The notes: generated from the letters alone by a model not told the origin. A stretch of DNA of 64,000 nt from Serratia sp. AKBS12 (GCF_024793895.1 NZ_JANUSB010000005.1:163722-227721), one strand, 5' to 3'; positions 19,590-28,321 are shown, counted from the stretch's first letter. Translations and numbers: made by a program.

Positions 19590-19620
19590 AGGCCAACGGC
19601 TTCGGCTGTTGGCCTTTTTT
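19590..19620 (+). terminator. rho-independent terminator after gorA
   Basis: AGGCCAACGGC-TTCG-GCTGTTGGCCT with a stable TTCG loop, followed by TTTTT. Confidence 0.93.
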
Positions 19621-19929
19621 ACTATCCTGCCCCGCCAAAAACCCGATAATAACTGATGTTAAACACCGTCAGCGGCGATAATGCAATTATTATGGTGATT
19701 AATAAAAACTTCATATAATAAAAATGACATTATAAAAAAATGAAAGAAATAATAGTTGTCGGTAAGCCAGTTTGATTTCAAACGCTTAAAGCGTTTTGCT
19801 TGTTTTTTACTTTTTGTGCAACGCTGAGGTTAATCCTAATCATTCGGTAACGTTACCTGATACATTGACAATAAACGGTTGTTGGTTAAGTTTGTTGGTG
19901 AATATATCCACTCTCAAACAGGAAGAAAA
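19621..19929 (+). promoter_or_regulatory. AT-rich hcp upstream region with perfect palindrome
   Basis: About 310 bp of AT-rich DNA, unlike its GC-richer surroundings. It contains a hairpin AAACGC-TTAAA-GCGTTT followed within 5 bp by a T-run (19779-19806), suggesting the end of a short transcript. It also holds the perfect 12-bp palindrome GGTAACGTTACC (19846-19857), 73 bp before the hcp ATG, as expected for a dimeric repressor or activator site. The binding protein is unknown. Confidence 0.5.
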
Positions 19930-20412
19930 ATGGCAATCGATACTTTTTTAAAGGTTGAAGGTGTTACCGGTGAGTCCCATGATTCCAATCACAAAAACTG
20001 GACCGATGTACTGTCATTTACCTGGGGCGCCTCTCAGCCCGGCAACATGGCGGTCGGCGGCGGCGGTGGGAGTGGCAAAGTCAATTACCGCGATTTGGAA
20101 GTTCAGGCGCTGATCGATAAATCCACGCCGGCCATTTTAAAATTCTGCTCCAGCGGCAAGCACGTCAATAAAGTCGAAGTCTCTATTTGTAAGGCCGGCG
20201 GTAGCCAGGTGGAATATGCACGCATTGTGCTGGAAGACGTGCTGGTGACTTTGGCAGATTTTACCGGCGTCGGCCACACCGATAATATTCTGGTGAAATA
20301 CCGCTTCCAGGCGTCGAAAGTGAATCTGCATTATTGGGAACAGACGGATAAAGGCACCAAGGGCGCGGAAACCAAAGCCGGTTGGGATATCAAACAGAAC
20401 AAAGAAATATAA
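19930..20412 (+). CDS. hcp: type VI secretion Hcp family tube protein (orphan)
   Basis: 160-residue Hcp1-family protein. Hcp hexamers stack to form the T6SS inner tube and can carry small cargo in their lumen. It begins MAIDTFLKVEGVTGESHDSNHKNW, the usual Hcp opening, followed by the glycine loop GNMAVGGGGGSGK and the beta-barrel strands up to KAGWDIKQNKEI. The start at 19930 has AGGAAG upstream; the frame opens 51 bp earlier without family similarity. No other T6SS structural gene is in the window, so this is an orphan copy that would depend on an apparatus encoded elsewhere. It lies 20 bp before an unrecognised gene. Confidence 0.92.
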   Translation: MAIDTFLKVEGVTGESHDSNHKNWTDVLSFTWGASQPGNMAVGGGGGSGKVNYRDLEVQALIDKSTPAILKFCSSGKHVNKVEVSICKAGGSQVEYARIVLEDVLVTLADFTGVGHTDNILVKYRFQASKVNLHYWEQTDKGTKGAETKAGWDIKQNKEI

Positions 20413-20432
20413 CCTAGCCACGGGGGGGTTCT

Positions 20433-21344
20433 ATGGCAGACCCAACACTGGATATCGAATCCGTTTTAAAAGGCAGCCTGCTCAGTCAGGATGACCTGCG
20501 GATCATTCTCGCCTTTATTAACGAACTGGACGAAGAGACGCTGGCGCAGTTCGAAAACGATACCGATTCCGGCATCATGAACAACTTCATGGAGCTACAA
20601 CGCGCCAACCAGCGCCGGGAATCGCTGGAGGACTACGGCGCGGCGCGTGACGAAGAAGAGAGCATCGGGCTGCGCAATCTGAACGGCAACGTGTTACAAG
20701 ACAACCCGTCGGTTTTCAACAAATACAACACGTCGCTCAAAGGCTATGGCGGTAACGTCTATGACGATACGCAAAAAAGCAATTACTCCATGGCCGCCGC
20801 TGCGGTAGGCGCCATTGGTGCGCTGTCGGGTTCTGGCGCCGTTTTTGCTGCTACCGCCGCCGCTCAGGCCGGCCAGACGCTGATGACCAATATCTACGTG
20901 CGTTACGCCATGACCGCCGTCGGCGCGCTGGGCATTTCGAGCGGCTGCGTGCTGGCGGTACGCAACTTTCTGTCTGACCGCCAGATAGGGCAAAACAAGA
21001 AACTGATAGACGCGATGAAAAAGATGGCGAAAAGCAGAAACAAGCTCACGACCTTTTTTAATGAAACCCGCGTCAAAATCCTCAAAGATGAGGAAAAAGC
21101 CAAAAAAAGCGCCATGACCTATATGAGCCGTCGCCCAATTGATCTGTCTAATGGTGGGGATGTCAGAACGCGGATGGAACGGCTGTTTTCTACCGTATTA
21201 CTGACCGATACCGCGCCCATGAAGGCGAAAATCCTGTTGATCAGCAATGAACAGTACGTTTCTTTAACCGATGATAGTAATCGGCCTACCTATATCTCCA
21301 AAAGTGACCTGAAGCTGATGGGGGAAATTTCAGGTATGTTCTAA
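20433..21344 (+). CDS. unrecognised protein downstream of hcp, candidate T6SS cargo
   Basis: 303 residues, family not recognised. The N-terminal 110 residues are acidic and polar without a signal peptide. Two small-residue-rich hydrophobic stretches follow (about 120-146, rich in Ala/Gly, and 158-177). Next comes a lysine-rich, probably helical region (about 189-232) and a mixed C-terminal part. It starts 20 bp after hcp with GGGGGG upstream, so it is very likely cotranscribed. Hcp-linked genes are often secreted effectors, and the paired hydrophobic stretches would fit a membrane-inserting toxin. No toxin motif is visible and no partner immunity gene follows directly, so function remains open. 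Confidence 0.8.
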   Translation: MADPTLDIESVLKGSLLSQDDLRIILAFINELDEETLAQFENDTDSGIMNNFMELQRANQRRESLEDYGAARDEEESIGLRNLNGNVLQDNPSVFNKYNTSLKGYGGNVYDDTQKSNYSMAAAAVGAIGALSGSGAVFAATAAAQAGQTLMTNIYVRYAMTAVGALGISSGCVLAVRNFLSDRQIGQNKKLIDAMKKMAKSRNKLTTFFNETRVKILKDEEKAKKSAMTYMSRRPIDLSNGGDVRTRMERLFSTVLLTDTAPMKAKILLISNEQYVSLTDDSNRPTYISKSDLKLMGEISGMF

Positions 21345-21422
21345 AGCGTCCCTTGCCCCAGTGCATCGAATAGCACACAAAAGGGTGCTATTCTAACAGC
21401 AGGATGCTGTGGATCCCGTCCC

Positions 21423-21451
21423 AATGGCCGGCTTTGCTGGCCGTTGTCTTT
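21423..21451 (+). terminator. possible terminator after the hcp pair
   Basis: AATGGCCGGC-TTT-GCTGGCCGTT stem with two wobble pairs (21423-21445), followed by the imperfect T-rich GTCTTTT. It lies 78 bp after the stop. Confidence 0.4.
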
Positions 21452-21548
21452 TCTGTGACATCCTCCGGTATGACTCGCTGTTTTTTGTCACCGTTTAGCC
21501 TGCTAAATTTACCCATTAACTCTTGCCTGCCGTTGCGGAGACCCCCCG

Positions 21549-22043
21549 ATGCTGTCAACCATAATCAGAACTATTACGTTGGCGTTATTGGCCCTGATCG
21601 CTAGCCAAACCTCCGCGTTGAGTTTTACCCTGGAAGTATCTGGCAATATCAGCCAGTTCACTGACCCGGTGAACAAACGTTACGTGTTTACCGACCGCGA
21701 TCTGTTCGCCATGCCAATGAGCAGCATTGCCACCACCACCTCATGGACGCCAAAACGCAAATTTGACGGCGTGGCGGTCGCGGATATTCTGGCCAGGGTC
21801 GGCGCCAAGGGACAAACGCTGTCCATGCATGCGCTCAATGATTACTACATTGATATCCCGCGTTCGGACGTGGAGAAATACCATATTATTCTCGCCTACA
21901 AAATGGACGGAGAAATGTTGAAGATCAGAAACTTCGGCCCCCTGTTTCTGGTCTATCCCCGCGACGCCGCCGGCGCCGAATTAAACTCGCCTTTGTATAA
22001 CTCGCGCTTTATCTGGCAGGTCAACAGGATTGTGATCAAATGA
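21549..22043 (+). CDS. periplasmic molybdopterin-oxidoreductase-fold protein (sensor accessory)
   Basis: 164 residues with a cleavable signal peptide (about 1-23, ending TSALS). The rest resembles the sulfite-oxidase-type molybdopterin-binding domain: LEVSGNISQF, FTDRDLFAMPMSSIATTTSWTP, FDGVAVADILARVG, YIDIPRSDVEKYHIILAYKMDGE, and FGPLFLVYPRDA. The conserved cysteine that ligates molybdenum in catalytic members is not seen where expected (TTTSWTP), so an enzyme role is doubtful. It overlaps the following histidine kinase gene by 4 bp (ATGA), pointing to a ligand- or redox-sensing role for that kinase. That role is an inference. Confidence 0.72.
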   Translation: MLSTIIRTITLALLALIASQTSALSFTLEVSGNISQFTDPVNKRYVFTDRDLFAMPMSSIATTTSWTPKRKFDGVAVADILARVGAKGQTLSMHALNDYYIDIPRSDVEKYHIILAYKMDGEMLKIRNFGPLFLVYPRDAAGAELNSPLYNSRFIWQVNRIVIK

Positions 22044-23824
22044 AGTTAACCCAGTTTAAAAGCGGCGGTCGACTGGCTATTCCGGCCATCTTCGCCGCAC
22101 TGTTTCTTGTCGCTTCAACCATCACGCTCTATTACTACAGCGCGACGTTGTCGAAGAAAGGGTTATATGCCATCGCCGGTACGCAGGAGAATTATTCGTG
22201 GTCGATCGCCAAGTTCTCGATCAAGCTGGCGGAATTTGAAACCTTCGTCGAGCAACAGAAAAACTCGCCCAAGGTCGATATTGACGCGCTAAGGCTGCGT
22301 TTCGAAATCCTGTATTCGCGTTTTTACGTGCTGGAAACGGTCTCCGAATCCACCCAGCCGCTGTATCGCGAACCCGGTTATCCGCAGGTCATTCAACATA
22401 TGCTGAAGGAAATGGATCGCCTTGATCGGCTCATCAGTGCCTCGCCGCTCGATCTGTCCAACATATCCCAGGCCATGCAGCACATGAAGCCCTACGCGAT
22501 CGAAATGGCCAACCTGGCTGACCATGCAGAAGTAAAACAGCGCACCGTGGCTTATGATGATTACATCGAAAAACGACTGATCATTTTTTATGGCCTGGTA
22601 ATTATCATGTTCTCGGTGATTGCCCTGGTTGCCATTACGCTTATCGTGCTGCGTCAGCAACGTATAACCATTCAGCAGCAGGCGAAGGCTATCGAAGCGG
22701 AGAAAGCGACCCGTACCAAAAACGCCTTTCTGGGGGCTATCGGCCATGAATTGCGCACCTCGCTGCAAAGCATCATGTCGGCCATCGATGTGTTGATGAA
22801 CACCCGGGTTTCAGCCGAGCACGTCGATACGTTCCAGCGCCTGGAAACGGCCGCCCAGCAGATTGAAAGTCAGATGAAAGATCTCACCGACTACGCGCAT
22901 CTGGACAGCGGCATGATGGAGCTGCGTATTGTGCCGTTCAACGCCGAACGCCTGATCCAGGAGACGGCAGACGAAATCGGGATGCTGACGCGCAAACCGC
23001 ATATCAAGCTGCTGTGCGAAGTGGACTTTAGCCATGCGCAGGTATATTCCGATCCGCTGCGCATACGCCAGATTTTGGTCAATCTGCTGACCAATGCCTA
23101 TAAATACACCGAAAACGGCTCTATTACCGTGCATGGTTGCCTGCGACGTCAGCCGGGCGGCAACGCGCTGATAATTGAAGTGACCGATACCGGAATTGGT
23201 ATCGAAGAAGAAAAACTCGGGCAGATCTTCCAGCCGTTCACCCAGCTCGACCAGTCGCATACCAAGCAATACGGCGGTGTCGGCATGGGGTTGGCGATTG
23301 TGCAGGGCCTGGTCTCCCTGCTGCAAGGCAACGTCACCGTTTACAGCGAACAGGCCAAAGGCAGCACCTTTATCGTCAGCATTCCGGTTGACCTCGGCGA
23401 CGCGCTGCCAGAGCAGACTGAACACACGTCAACGCCGGCAGCCACCCGGCTGAAAGAACAGCAGATTCTGGTGGTGGATGACAATAAATCGGTGGGCGAC
23501 GCCTTCGCCGCGCTGCTGGATAAACTGGGTTATCGCCATGAGCAGTGTGATTCACCGGAGCGCGCGCTGCAAAAGCTGCTACGGCGCCCTTATGATGCAC
23601 TGTTGCTGGACTTGCAGATGCCCGGTATTGACGGTGCAGCGCTGGCGAAAAAGTTGCGTAACCAGCGCGGCCCGAATCGGCATATTCCCATCATCGGCAT
23701 CAGCGCCTATACGCCGGAGTTGCTGACCGCCGAGCAACGGGCGATGTTTGATGATTATTTGATGAAGCCTGTGCGCATGGACGCGCTGTCCAACGCACTG
23801 GCGGCGCTGTTCGCTAAAGGTTGA
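22040..23824 (+). CDS. hybrid sensor histidine kinase with C-terminal receiver
   Basis: 594-residue inner-membrane signalling kinase. It has TM1 at about 13-34, a periplasmic helical sensor region of about 145 residues, TM2 at about 180-204, and HisKA with phospho-acceptor H236 (GAIGHELRTS). The HATPase follows, with N-box NLLTNAYKYT, G1 VTDTGIGI and G2 GVGMGLAI. The receiver (about 475-594) has acidic pair D480/D481, phospho-acceptor D524 and K576. All catalytic residues look intact. It is coupled to the upstream molybdopterin-fold gene, and its last 11 bp overlap the convergent HTH-receiver gene. There is no HPt domain, so phosphate may pass via a separate HPt or directly. Confidence 0.93.
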   Translation: MKLTQFKSGGRLAIPAIFAALFLVASTITLYYYSATLSKKGLYAIAGTQENYSWSIAKFSIKLAEFETFVEQQKNSPKVDIDALRLRFEILYSRFYVLETVSESTQPLYREPGYPQVIQHMLKEMDRLDRLISASPLDLSNISQAMQHMKPYAIEMANLADHAEVKQRTVAYDDYIEKRLIIFYGLVIIMFSVIALVAITLIVLRQQRITIQQQAKAIEAEKATRTKNAFLGAIGHELRTSLQSIMSAIDVLMNTRVSAEHVDTFQRLETAAQQIESQMKDLTDYAHLDSGMMELRIVPFNAERLIQETADEIGMLTRKPHIKLLCEVDFSHAQVYSDPLRIRQILVNLLTNAYKYTENGSITVHGCLRRQPGGNALIIEVTDTGIGIEEEKLGQIFQPFTQLDQSHTKQYGGVGMGLAIVQGLVSLLQGNVTVYSEQAKGSTFIVSIPVDLGDALPEQTEHTSTPAATRLKEQQILVVDDNKSVGDAFAALLDKLGYRHEQCDSPERALQKLLRRPYDALLLDLQMPGIDGAALAKKLRNQRGPNRHIPIIGISAYTPELLTAEQRAMFDDYLMKPVRMDALSNALAALFAKG

Positions 23825-24665
23825 AACAGCGTTGCAACGCGGCTTCAATCACGTGAAGCCGCACCGGTTTTTCATACGGTCCCAGGACGTCGTAATCACG
23901 CATCGCCTGTGCAATCTCTGATTCGCGCAGACCAGTGCCCAGTTGGCCGGTCAGTACCAATACCGGTGCGTCGGGGTTGTCGGAAGCGCGAATGGCTTCG
24001 ATGCATGGCACCGCCGTTTCCTGCCCTATCAGCCAATCCACCACGTAACCGTCGAACAGGCTTTTCGATAATGCCTGACAAAAGGCCGCCACGTCATAAA
24101 ACGCCACCGCATGGAAACCACGGCTGTTGAGATATTTTGTCAGCTCATCGGCCGCCTGATGGGAATCGTCCAATACCGCAATGCTCAGCCGCTCGTCATC
24201 GGCACCATGCGGGCGGATTTCAATCAGCTCAACGCAATAACGATTGCCGGTCGGCGCATCATCAACGCGATAAACCACCCATTGATCGTCATGCTGTAAT
24301 GCCACATATTCCGATAACCGACCACCGTTCAGTTCATTGCCAATATAGGCGACACAAGGCAGTTCAACGCCAGCCACAGAAAAGATGGCATCCCGTGCAA
24401 TAGTTTGCGCAGGGGCATCACTTTCCGCATTCATATCGACGATTGCCGCCGGGGTTTCATCCAGCGCCGCTGCCACGCTGTTGATTTGTTCCAGCGTCCA
24501 AGGGCTCTGCCCTTTCAGTTTGCGGTGCGCATGCGAAAAACTCAGCGCCAGAATGCGGCTGAGTTCTTTTGCCTGTTGACGCTTACCTATCCCATGATGA
24601 AGAAAAAGCGCTCTGACCCGGTTTGCAATCGACTGCGAATCGAATTTCTGGTGATTGTTATCCAT
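23814..24665 (-). CDS. response regulator with N-terminal HTH (BetR-like) and C-terminal receiver
   Basis: 283 residues in an inverted order for a response regulator. A helix-turn-helix of the BetR type occupies about residues 10-75 (GKRQQAKELSRILALSFSHAHRKLKG). A middle domain of about 85 residues follows, and a receiver spans about 161-283 with acidic pair D166/D167, phospho-acceptor D210 (GYVVDW), T239 and K266 (YEKPV). Its gene is convergent with, and overlaps, the hybrid kinase gene by 11 bp, so the two probably form a cognate pair. Target promoters are unknown; an own-promoter effect is plausible. Confidence 0.82.
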   Translation of the reverse strand: MDNNHQKFDSQSIANRVRALFLHHGIGKRQQAKELSRILALSFSHAHRKLKGQSPWTLEQINSVAAALDETPAAIVDMNAESDAPAQTIARDAIFSVAGVELPCVAYIGNELNGGRLSEYVALQHDDQWVVYRVDDAPTGNRYCVELIEIRPHGADDERLSIAVLDDSHQAADELTKYLNSRGFHAVAFYDVAAFCQALSKSLFDGYVVDWLIGQETAVPCIEAIRASDNPDAPVLVLTGQLGTGLRESEIAQAMRDYDVLGPYEKPVRLHVIEAALQRCFNL

Positions 24666-24867
24666 TTTTTCCTTCGATTTTTTTCTAATTTTTCAGTCGC
24701 TTTGGAGTAAATAGGTGTTCAAGATCCATACAATACTAGCATCATATGCAATCTTATTCTCAAAACATTGCTTGACATACCAACTTCGATAGTCAAACAT
24801 GGTATCAGAAGCTACACACAGCAACACACTATAAAAATAATACAAGAAACACAGTTATAATAACCAC

Positions 24868-25017
24868 AATGACACCAGGGAAATCTGTTCAGGTGGTCGG
24901 TTCTGAAGAAAAACACAACGGAACAACGACATACCGTCCGGAGTAAAAGCCTTTAGCGCTAATAATAAAGATGTACCCCCCATTTTAACCGGTCCCCGTC
25001 AGGGGACCGTTTTTTTT
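24868..25017 (+). ncRNA. candidate small RNA (or mRNA of a 25-codon ORF)
   Basis: A strong orphan terminator on the plus strand (GGTCCCC-GTCA-GGGGACC then T8, 24991-25017) has no annotated gene before it. A perfect -10 hexamer TATAAT (24856-24861) lies 130 bp upstream, giving an RNA of about 150 nt. A better -35 (TTGACA, 24772-24777) is paired only with a poor -10. The stretch also contains a 25-codon frame (24869-24946, starting MTPGKSVQVV) that lacks a ribosome-binding site. The two genes flanking it are both on the minus strand. Confidence 0.35.
24991..25017 (+). terminator. orphan rho-independent terminator
   Basis: Perfect 7-bp GC stem GGTCCCC/GGGGACC with GTCA loop, then G and eight T. 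It points away from both flanking genes. Confidence 0.88.
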
Positions 25018-25157
25018 GCCTGTACGCCGCCAGGCAAAATCAACCGGCAATTCTACCGGCATGACGCCACGATTGCTCGATACTCTGTTAGCCAACCATC
25101 TATCACCCTATGTCTCGAGCACCGCCGCCCCCACATTGACTGCCTGTTTCGCCAAAT

Positions 25158-25183
25158 AAAAACGGGGCCAGCACGCTGACCCC
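25158..25183 (-). terminator. terminator of the autotransporter gene
   Basis: Read on the minus strand: GGGGTCAGC-GT-GCTGGCCCC followed by GTTTTTA, 15 bp after the stop of the protease gene. Confidence 0.85.
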
Positions 25184-25198
25184 GCCCAATCATGTCAA

Positions 25199-28100
25199 TT
25201 AGAAACGCCAGGTAAAGCCGGCGTTGACGCTGTTATCCTGGTAATGATCGGACAACAACCCCCCATAGCCCAGCGACAGCGCAGCATTGGCGCTCACCGC
25301 CACTTCCGCGCTGGCCTTGATCACCGCTCCGTCGCGCGATGCCGACACGCTGTTGACCACGAACGGTGCATTACCGCCGTTAAACTTCAGGCCGGTATCC
25401 CGATCCAGATCGCCGTACTGATGCTGCCAACCCAGCTCACCGCGCAATGCCACCGCCGTTTCACGACCGACCTGCCATTGATGGTCGGCGCGCAGGCCGA
25501 GCGTCGACACCGTTGCATCGGTGTGTTGCTTGTCGCCATGCAATGCCGCGGCGCCGCCATCCTCGCTAATGCCGTTGTTCTGGAAGTTGATGTACGCCAG
25601 GTTGGCGAACGGCTCCAGATTGACCCAGCCGGTTTTCACGCTGTAGCCGGCTTCAACAAATGCCTGCTCGGTACGTGCGCTGTATTTGGCGGTTTCTCGA
25701 TCGGACTGCAAGCCGTAATTCACCGAACGAGCGGTATCGAAGCGATGCCAGGTATATGCCCCGCCGGCACGCAGCGCAAAATCACCGAACTGTTTGCCGC
25801 CGTACGCCGCCAGATGATAATTGTCGCTGTCGGCGTTCGAGCCGTAGCCACCGTCGAGCGAAGTACGGGTATAACCGGTCGCCACCCCTAAACGCCATTC
25901 GTCGGCATAGGCGCTATCGAGCCCCAGTAATACGCCGTAGGTCGAGGCCTGATAGCCGGTGGCGTTGGCATCACCGGACGCATGATCCCACGCTCCCAAC
26001 AGTTGCGCCCAGGCGCCGCCGTCGTCAGCCTTGATGTCCGGCGAGCTGGCCAGCCCCTCAGCCTGGCGCAGGCGGCCGTTCAGCGCGTCGCGCAGGTAGC
26101 GGCTGTCGTTGATCTGTGCCGCGGCAATATCGGCATGGATTTGCCCGGACAGCTGGCGGAATGCCTGGCGTGCCTGAGCGGTGCTGTCAGAAGACAGGAT
26201 ACTTTGGTACACCGGGTTACCCGCCGCCAGACCGTCGGCCGCCAAGGCGACCGCACGTTCGTTGTCCGTTGCCGCCACGCTGGCAAAGGCGGTGGCGTTA
26301 CGTGCGACATTGGCAGTCAGCTGATGGCCCTGCGTTGCCAGATTGGCATCAAGAAACGGTGAAGTGGTGCTTGCCGAGCTAAACTGACCGCGAATCCCAT
26401 CATCGGCCTGCAAAATGGTGTAGGAGCCAAGCAGACTCTCTGCGGCGTTGCCCGACAGCCGGTTCTGCTGCTGCAACAGTACGGCGACCTCGCCGCCGTT
26501 GATGGTGGCCGCTCCGCCGCTGTGGATACGATCGCTGCTACCGTCGGTGGCGGTTTCGACCAGGTAACGCGAGCCGGCTTCGAAGGTAACATCATTGGTG
26601 ACATGCAACGTACCAATGGAATTGCCCGGTGCCACGGTACCGCCACGGTTGGCGGTCAGGGAACCGATGCGGCCTGAGCCGCCCAGCACGCCGCCATTCT
26701 GCACCGAAACATCCGACACTATCGTGCCGTTGATCGCCAGCAGCCCCTGATTTACCAGCGTCGGGCCGGCGTAGCTGTTATTACCGGTCAACACCAGCGT
26801 ACCAATCCCCTGCTTGGTCAGGCCGCCGTGACCGGAAATGTCATTGCTCCACACATCCAGACCACAATGCACGTCGTCACACACCCGCTCCGTCGGTTTG
26901 CCCTTATCGATAACCGCGCCAATACCCGGCAGGTCGGCGACGAACTGGCCCGAGCCGTACGCCACGTCATCGCCGCCCGGCACGCGAAACTCCTGGGGAA
27001 TATCGTCAACGGTATAGAACATTCCCGGGCCGTTAATCGCTTTACCCAGGTTGATCATCCCCCAGCCATACAACGCATCAATACCCGGATCGCCCATATC
27101 GCTGGCGGTGGTTTTCAGTACCGAAGCGACCTGGGCACCGGTCATGTAAGGGAAACGTTCCATCAGCACCGCGATGCTGCCGGCTACATGCGGCGCCGCC
27201 ATCGAGGTACCGCTGTATTTGGCATAACCGGTAGTGAGGTTTTCCAGGCTATTACCTTCGATTATCGAGCTGTAAACCCGAGTGCCCGGCGCCGATACGC
27301 AGAAACTGGCGGTATAGCCGCAGCGCGAAGAGAAGGTGCTGATACTGTAATCACCGTTGTTGGCCGGATCCTGCAAGCTGGCAACCGACAGCCAGTTCGG
27401 CGCGATATCCGGCACGAAGTACGCCAGACCGGCCATGGCGTCGGGATTATTCAAATTATCGTCATTGCCGGCGGCAAAGATGGTGACGATGCCGCTACGG
27501 GCCGCATCGATCGCCCCCTGGTAGGCGCCGCCCTGCCGGGTGCCAAGGATTTGCCTGATTTGAGCGAACTGTTTACCGGCATCATCCACCGTGAAGTGTG
27601 GGTAGGCGGGGTCCTTGCCGCCCTGCTCAAATTTTTCGGTGATGCCGATCCCCCAGCTGTTGTTGATGATACGCGCGCCACTGGCAATCAGCGCATCCCA
27701 GCCAGCCTGATAAACCGCGCCGTCATTGCCAAGGATAATGCCATCCTCAGGGCCAGGATCGCCGTTTTCAGCACTGATGATCTGTGCATTGAACGCCACG
27801 CCATGCATTTCTCCGCCGTCACGGTTGCCGGCGGCAATGCCGCCAACATGGGTGCCATGCGACCCCAATTCGCCGTCGGAATCGACGCTCGGCGTTCCGT
27901 CGTAACGGAATGCATCGCCCTTTTTCACCGGAATATAAGGATCGGTATATTCACGAATCCCGCTGGTCACCAGATTTATCACCTTGCCTGAGCTGGAAAA
28001 CTCCGGGTGCTGGGCATATACCGGCTGGTCGAATATACCCAGTTTTACCCCTTTACCGGTATAACCGGCAGCATAGGCTCGATCGGCATGAATGGCTGCC

Positions 28101-28321
28101 AGGCCCCATTCGGCGTTGAATTCATTGCTACGCCAGCTTGCCGCATCGCCCGGCTTGCCATTTTCTACATATGACGCAGCCTGCGCCCCGCTGCCTATTA
28201 CCGCCAGGCAGCAAGCAATCGCACTCAATTTCATTCGATGCTTCATCTGCGGAGCGGAGCGAGCAACGGCCGTTGTCGCGGATTTATTTCCTCTACGATT
28301 TCTGTCCATCCCAGATACCAT
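25199..28321 (-). CDS. subtilisin-family autotransporter serine protease (Ssp-like)
   Basis: 1040-residue type Va autotransporter. The S8 peptidase domain has catalytic D98 (LGIFDQPVY), H155 (GSHGTHVGG) and S373 (GTSMAAPHVAGS), plus a close cysteine pair C334/C341. A passenger-associated beta-helix stalk (LVLTGNNSYAGPTLV, LGGSGRIGSL) leads to a beta-barrel translocator in the last 260 or so residues, ending in Phe (TWRF). It is related to the secreted Serratia serine protease Ssp. The signal peptide hydrophobic core begins near residue 31 and ends GSGAQA. The frame has a 26-residue extension before MKHRMKLSAI, and the true start could be 28321, 28309 or 28243. No clear Shine-Dalgarno resolves it. 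Confidence 0.93.
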   Translation of the reverse strand: MVSGMDRNRRGNKSATTAVARSAPQMKHRMKLSAIACCLAVIGSGAQAASYVENGKPGDAASWRSNEFNAEWGLAAIHADRAYAAGYTGKGVKLGIFDQPVYAQHPEFSSSGKVINLVTSGIREYTDPYIPVKKGDAFRYDGTPSVDSDGELGSHGTHVGGIAAGNRDGGEMHGVAFNAQIISAENGDPGPEDGIILGNDGAVYQAGWDALIASGARIINNSWGIGITEKFEQGGKDPAYPHFTVDDAGKQFAQIRQILGTRQGGAYQGAIDAARSGIVTIFAAGNDDNLNNPDAMAGLAYFVPDIAPNWLSVASLQDPANNGDYSISTFSSRCGYTASFCVSAPGTRVYSSIIEGNSLENLTTGYAKYSGTSMAAPHVAGSIAVLMERFPYMTGAQVASVLKTTASDMGDPGIDALYGWGMINLGKAINGPGMFYTVDDIPQEFRVPGGDDVAYGSGQFVADLPGIGAVIDKGKPTERVCDDVHCGLDVWSNDISGHGGLTKQGIGTLVLTGNNSYAGPTLVNQGLLAINGTIVSDVSVQNGGVLGGSGRIGSLTANRGGTVAPGNSIGTLHVTNDVTFEAGSRYLVETATDGSSDRIHSGGAATINGGEVAVLLQQQNRLSGNAAESLLGSYTILQADDGIRGQFSSASTTSPFLDANLATQGHQLTANVARNATAFASVAATDNERAVALAADGLAAGNPVYQSILSSDSTAQARQAFRQLSGQIHADIAAAQINDSRYLRDALNGRLRQAEGLASSPDIKADDGGAWAQLLGAWDHASGDANATGYQASTYGVLLGLDSAYADEWRLGVATGYTRTSLDGGYGSNADSDNYHLAAYGGKQFGDFALRAGGAYTWHRFDTARSVNYGLQSDRETAKYSARTEQAFVEAGYSVKTGWVNLEPFANLAYINFQNNGISEDGGAAALHGDKQHTDATVSTLGLRADHQWQVGRETAVALRGELGWQHQYGDLDRDTGLKFNGGNAPFVVNSVSASRDGAVIKASAEVAVSANAALSLGYGGLLSDHYQDNSVNAGFTWRF

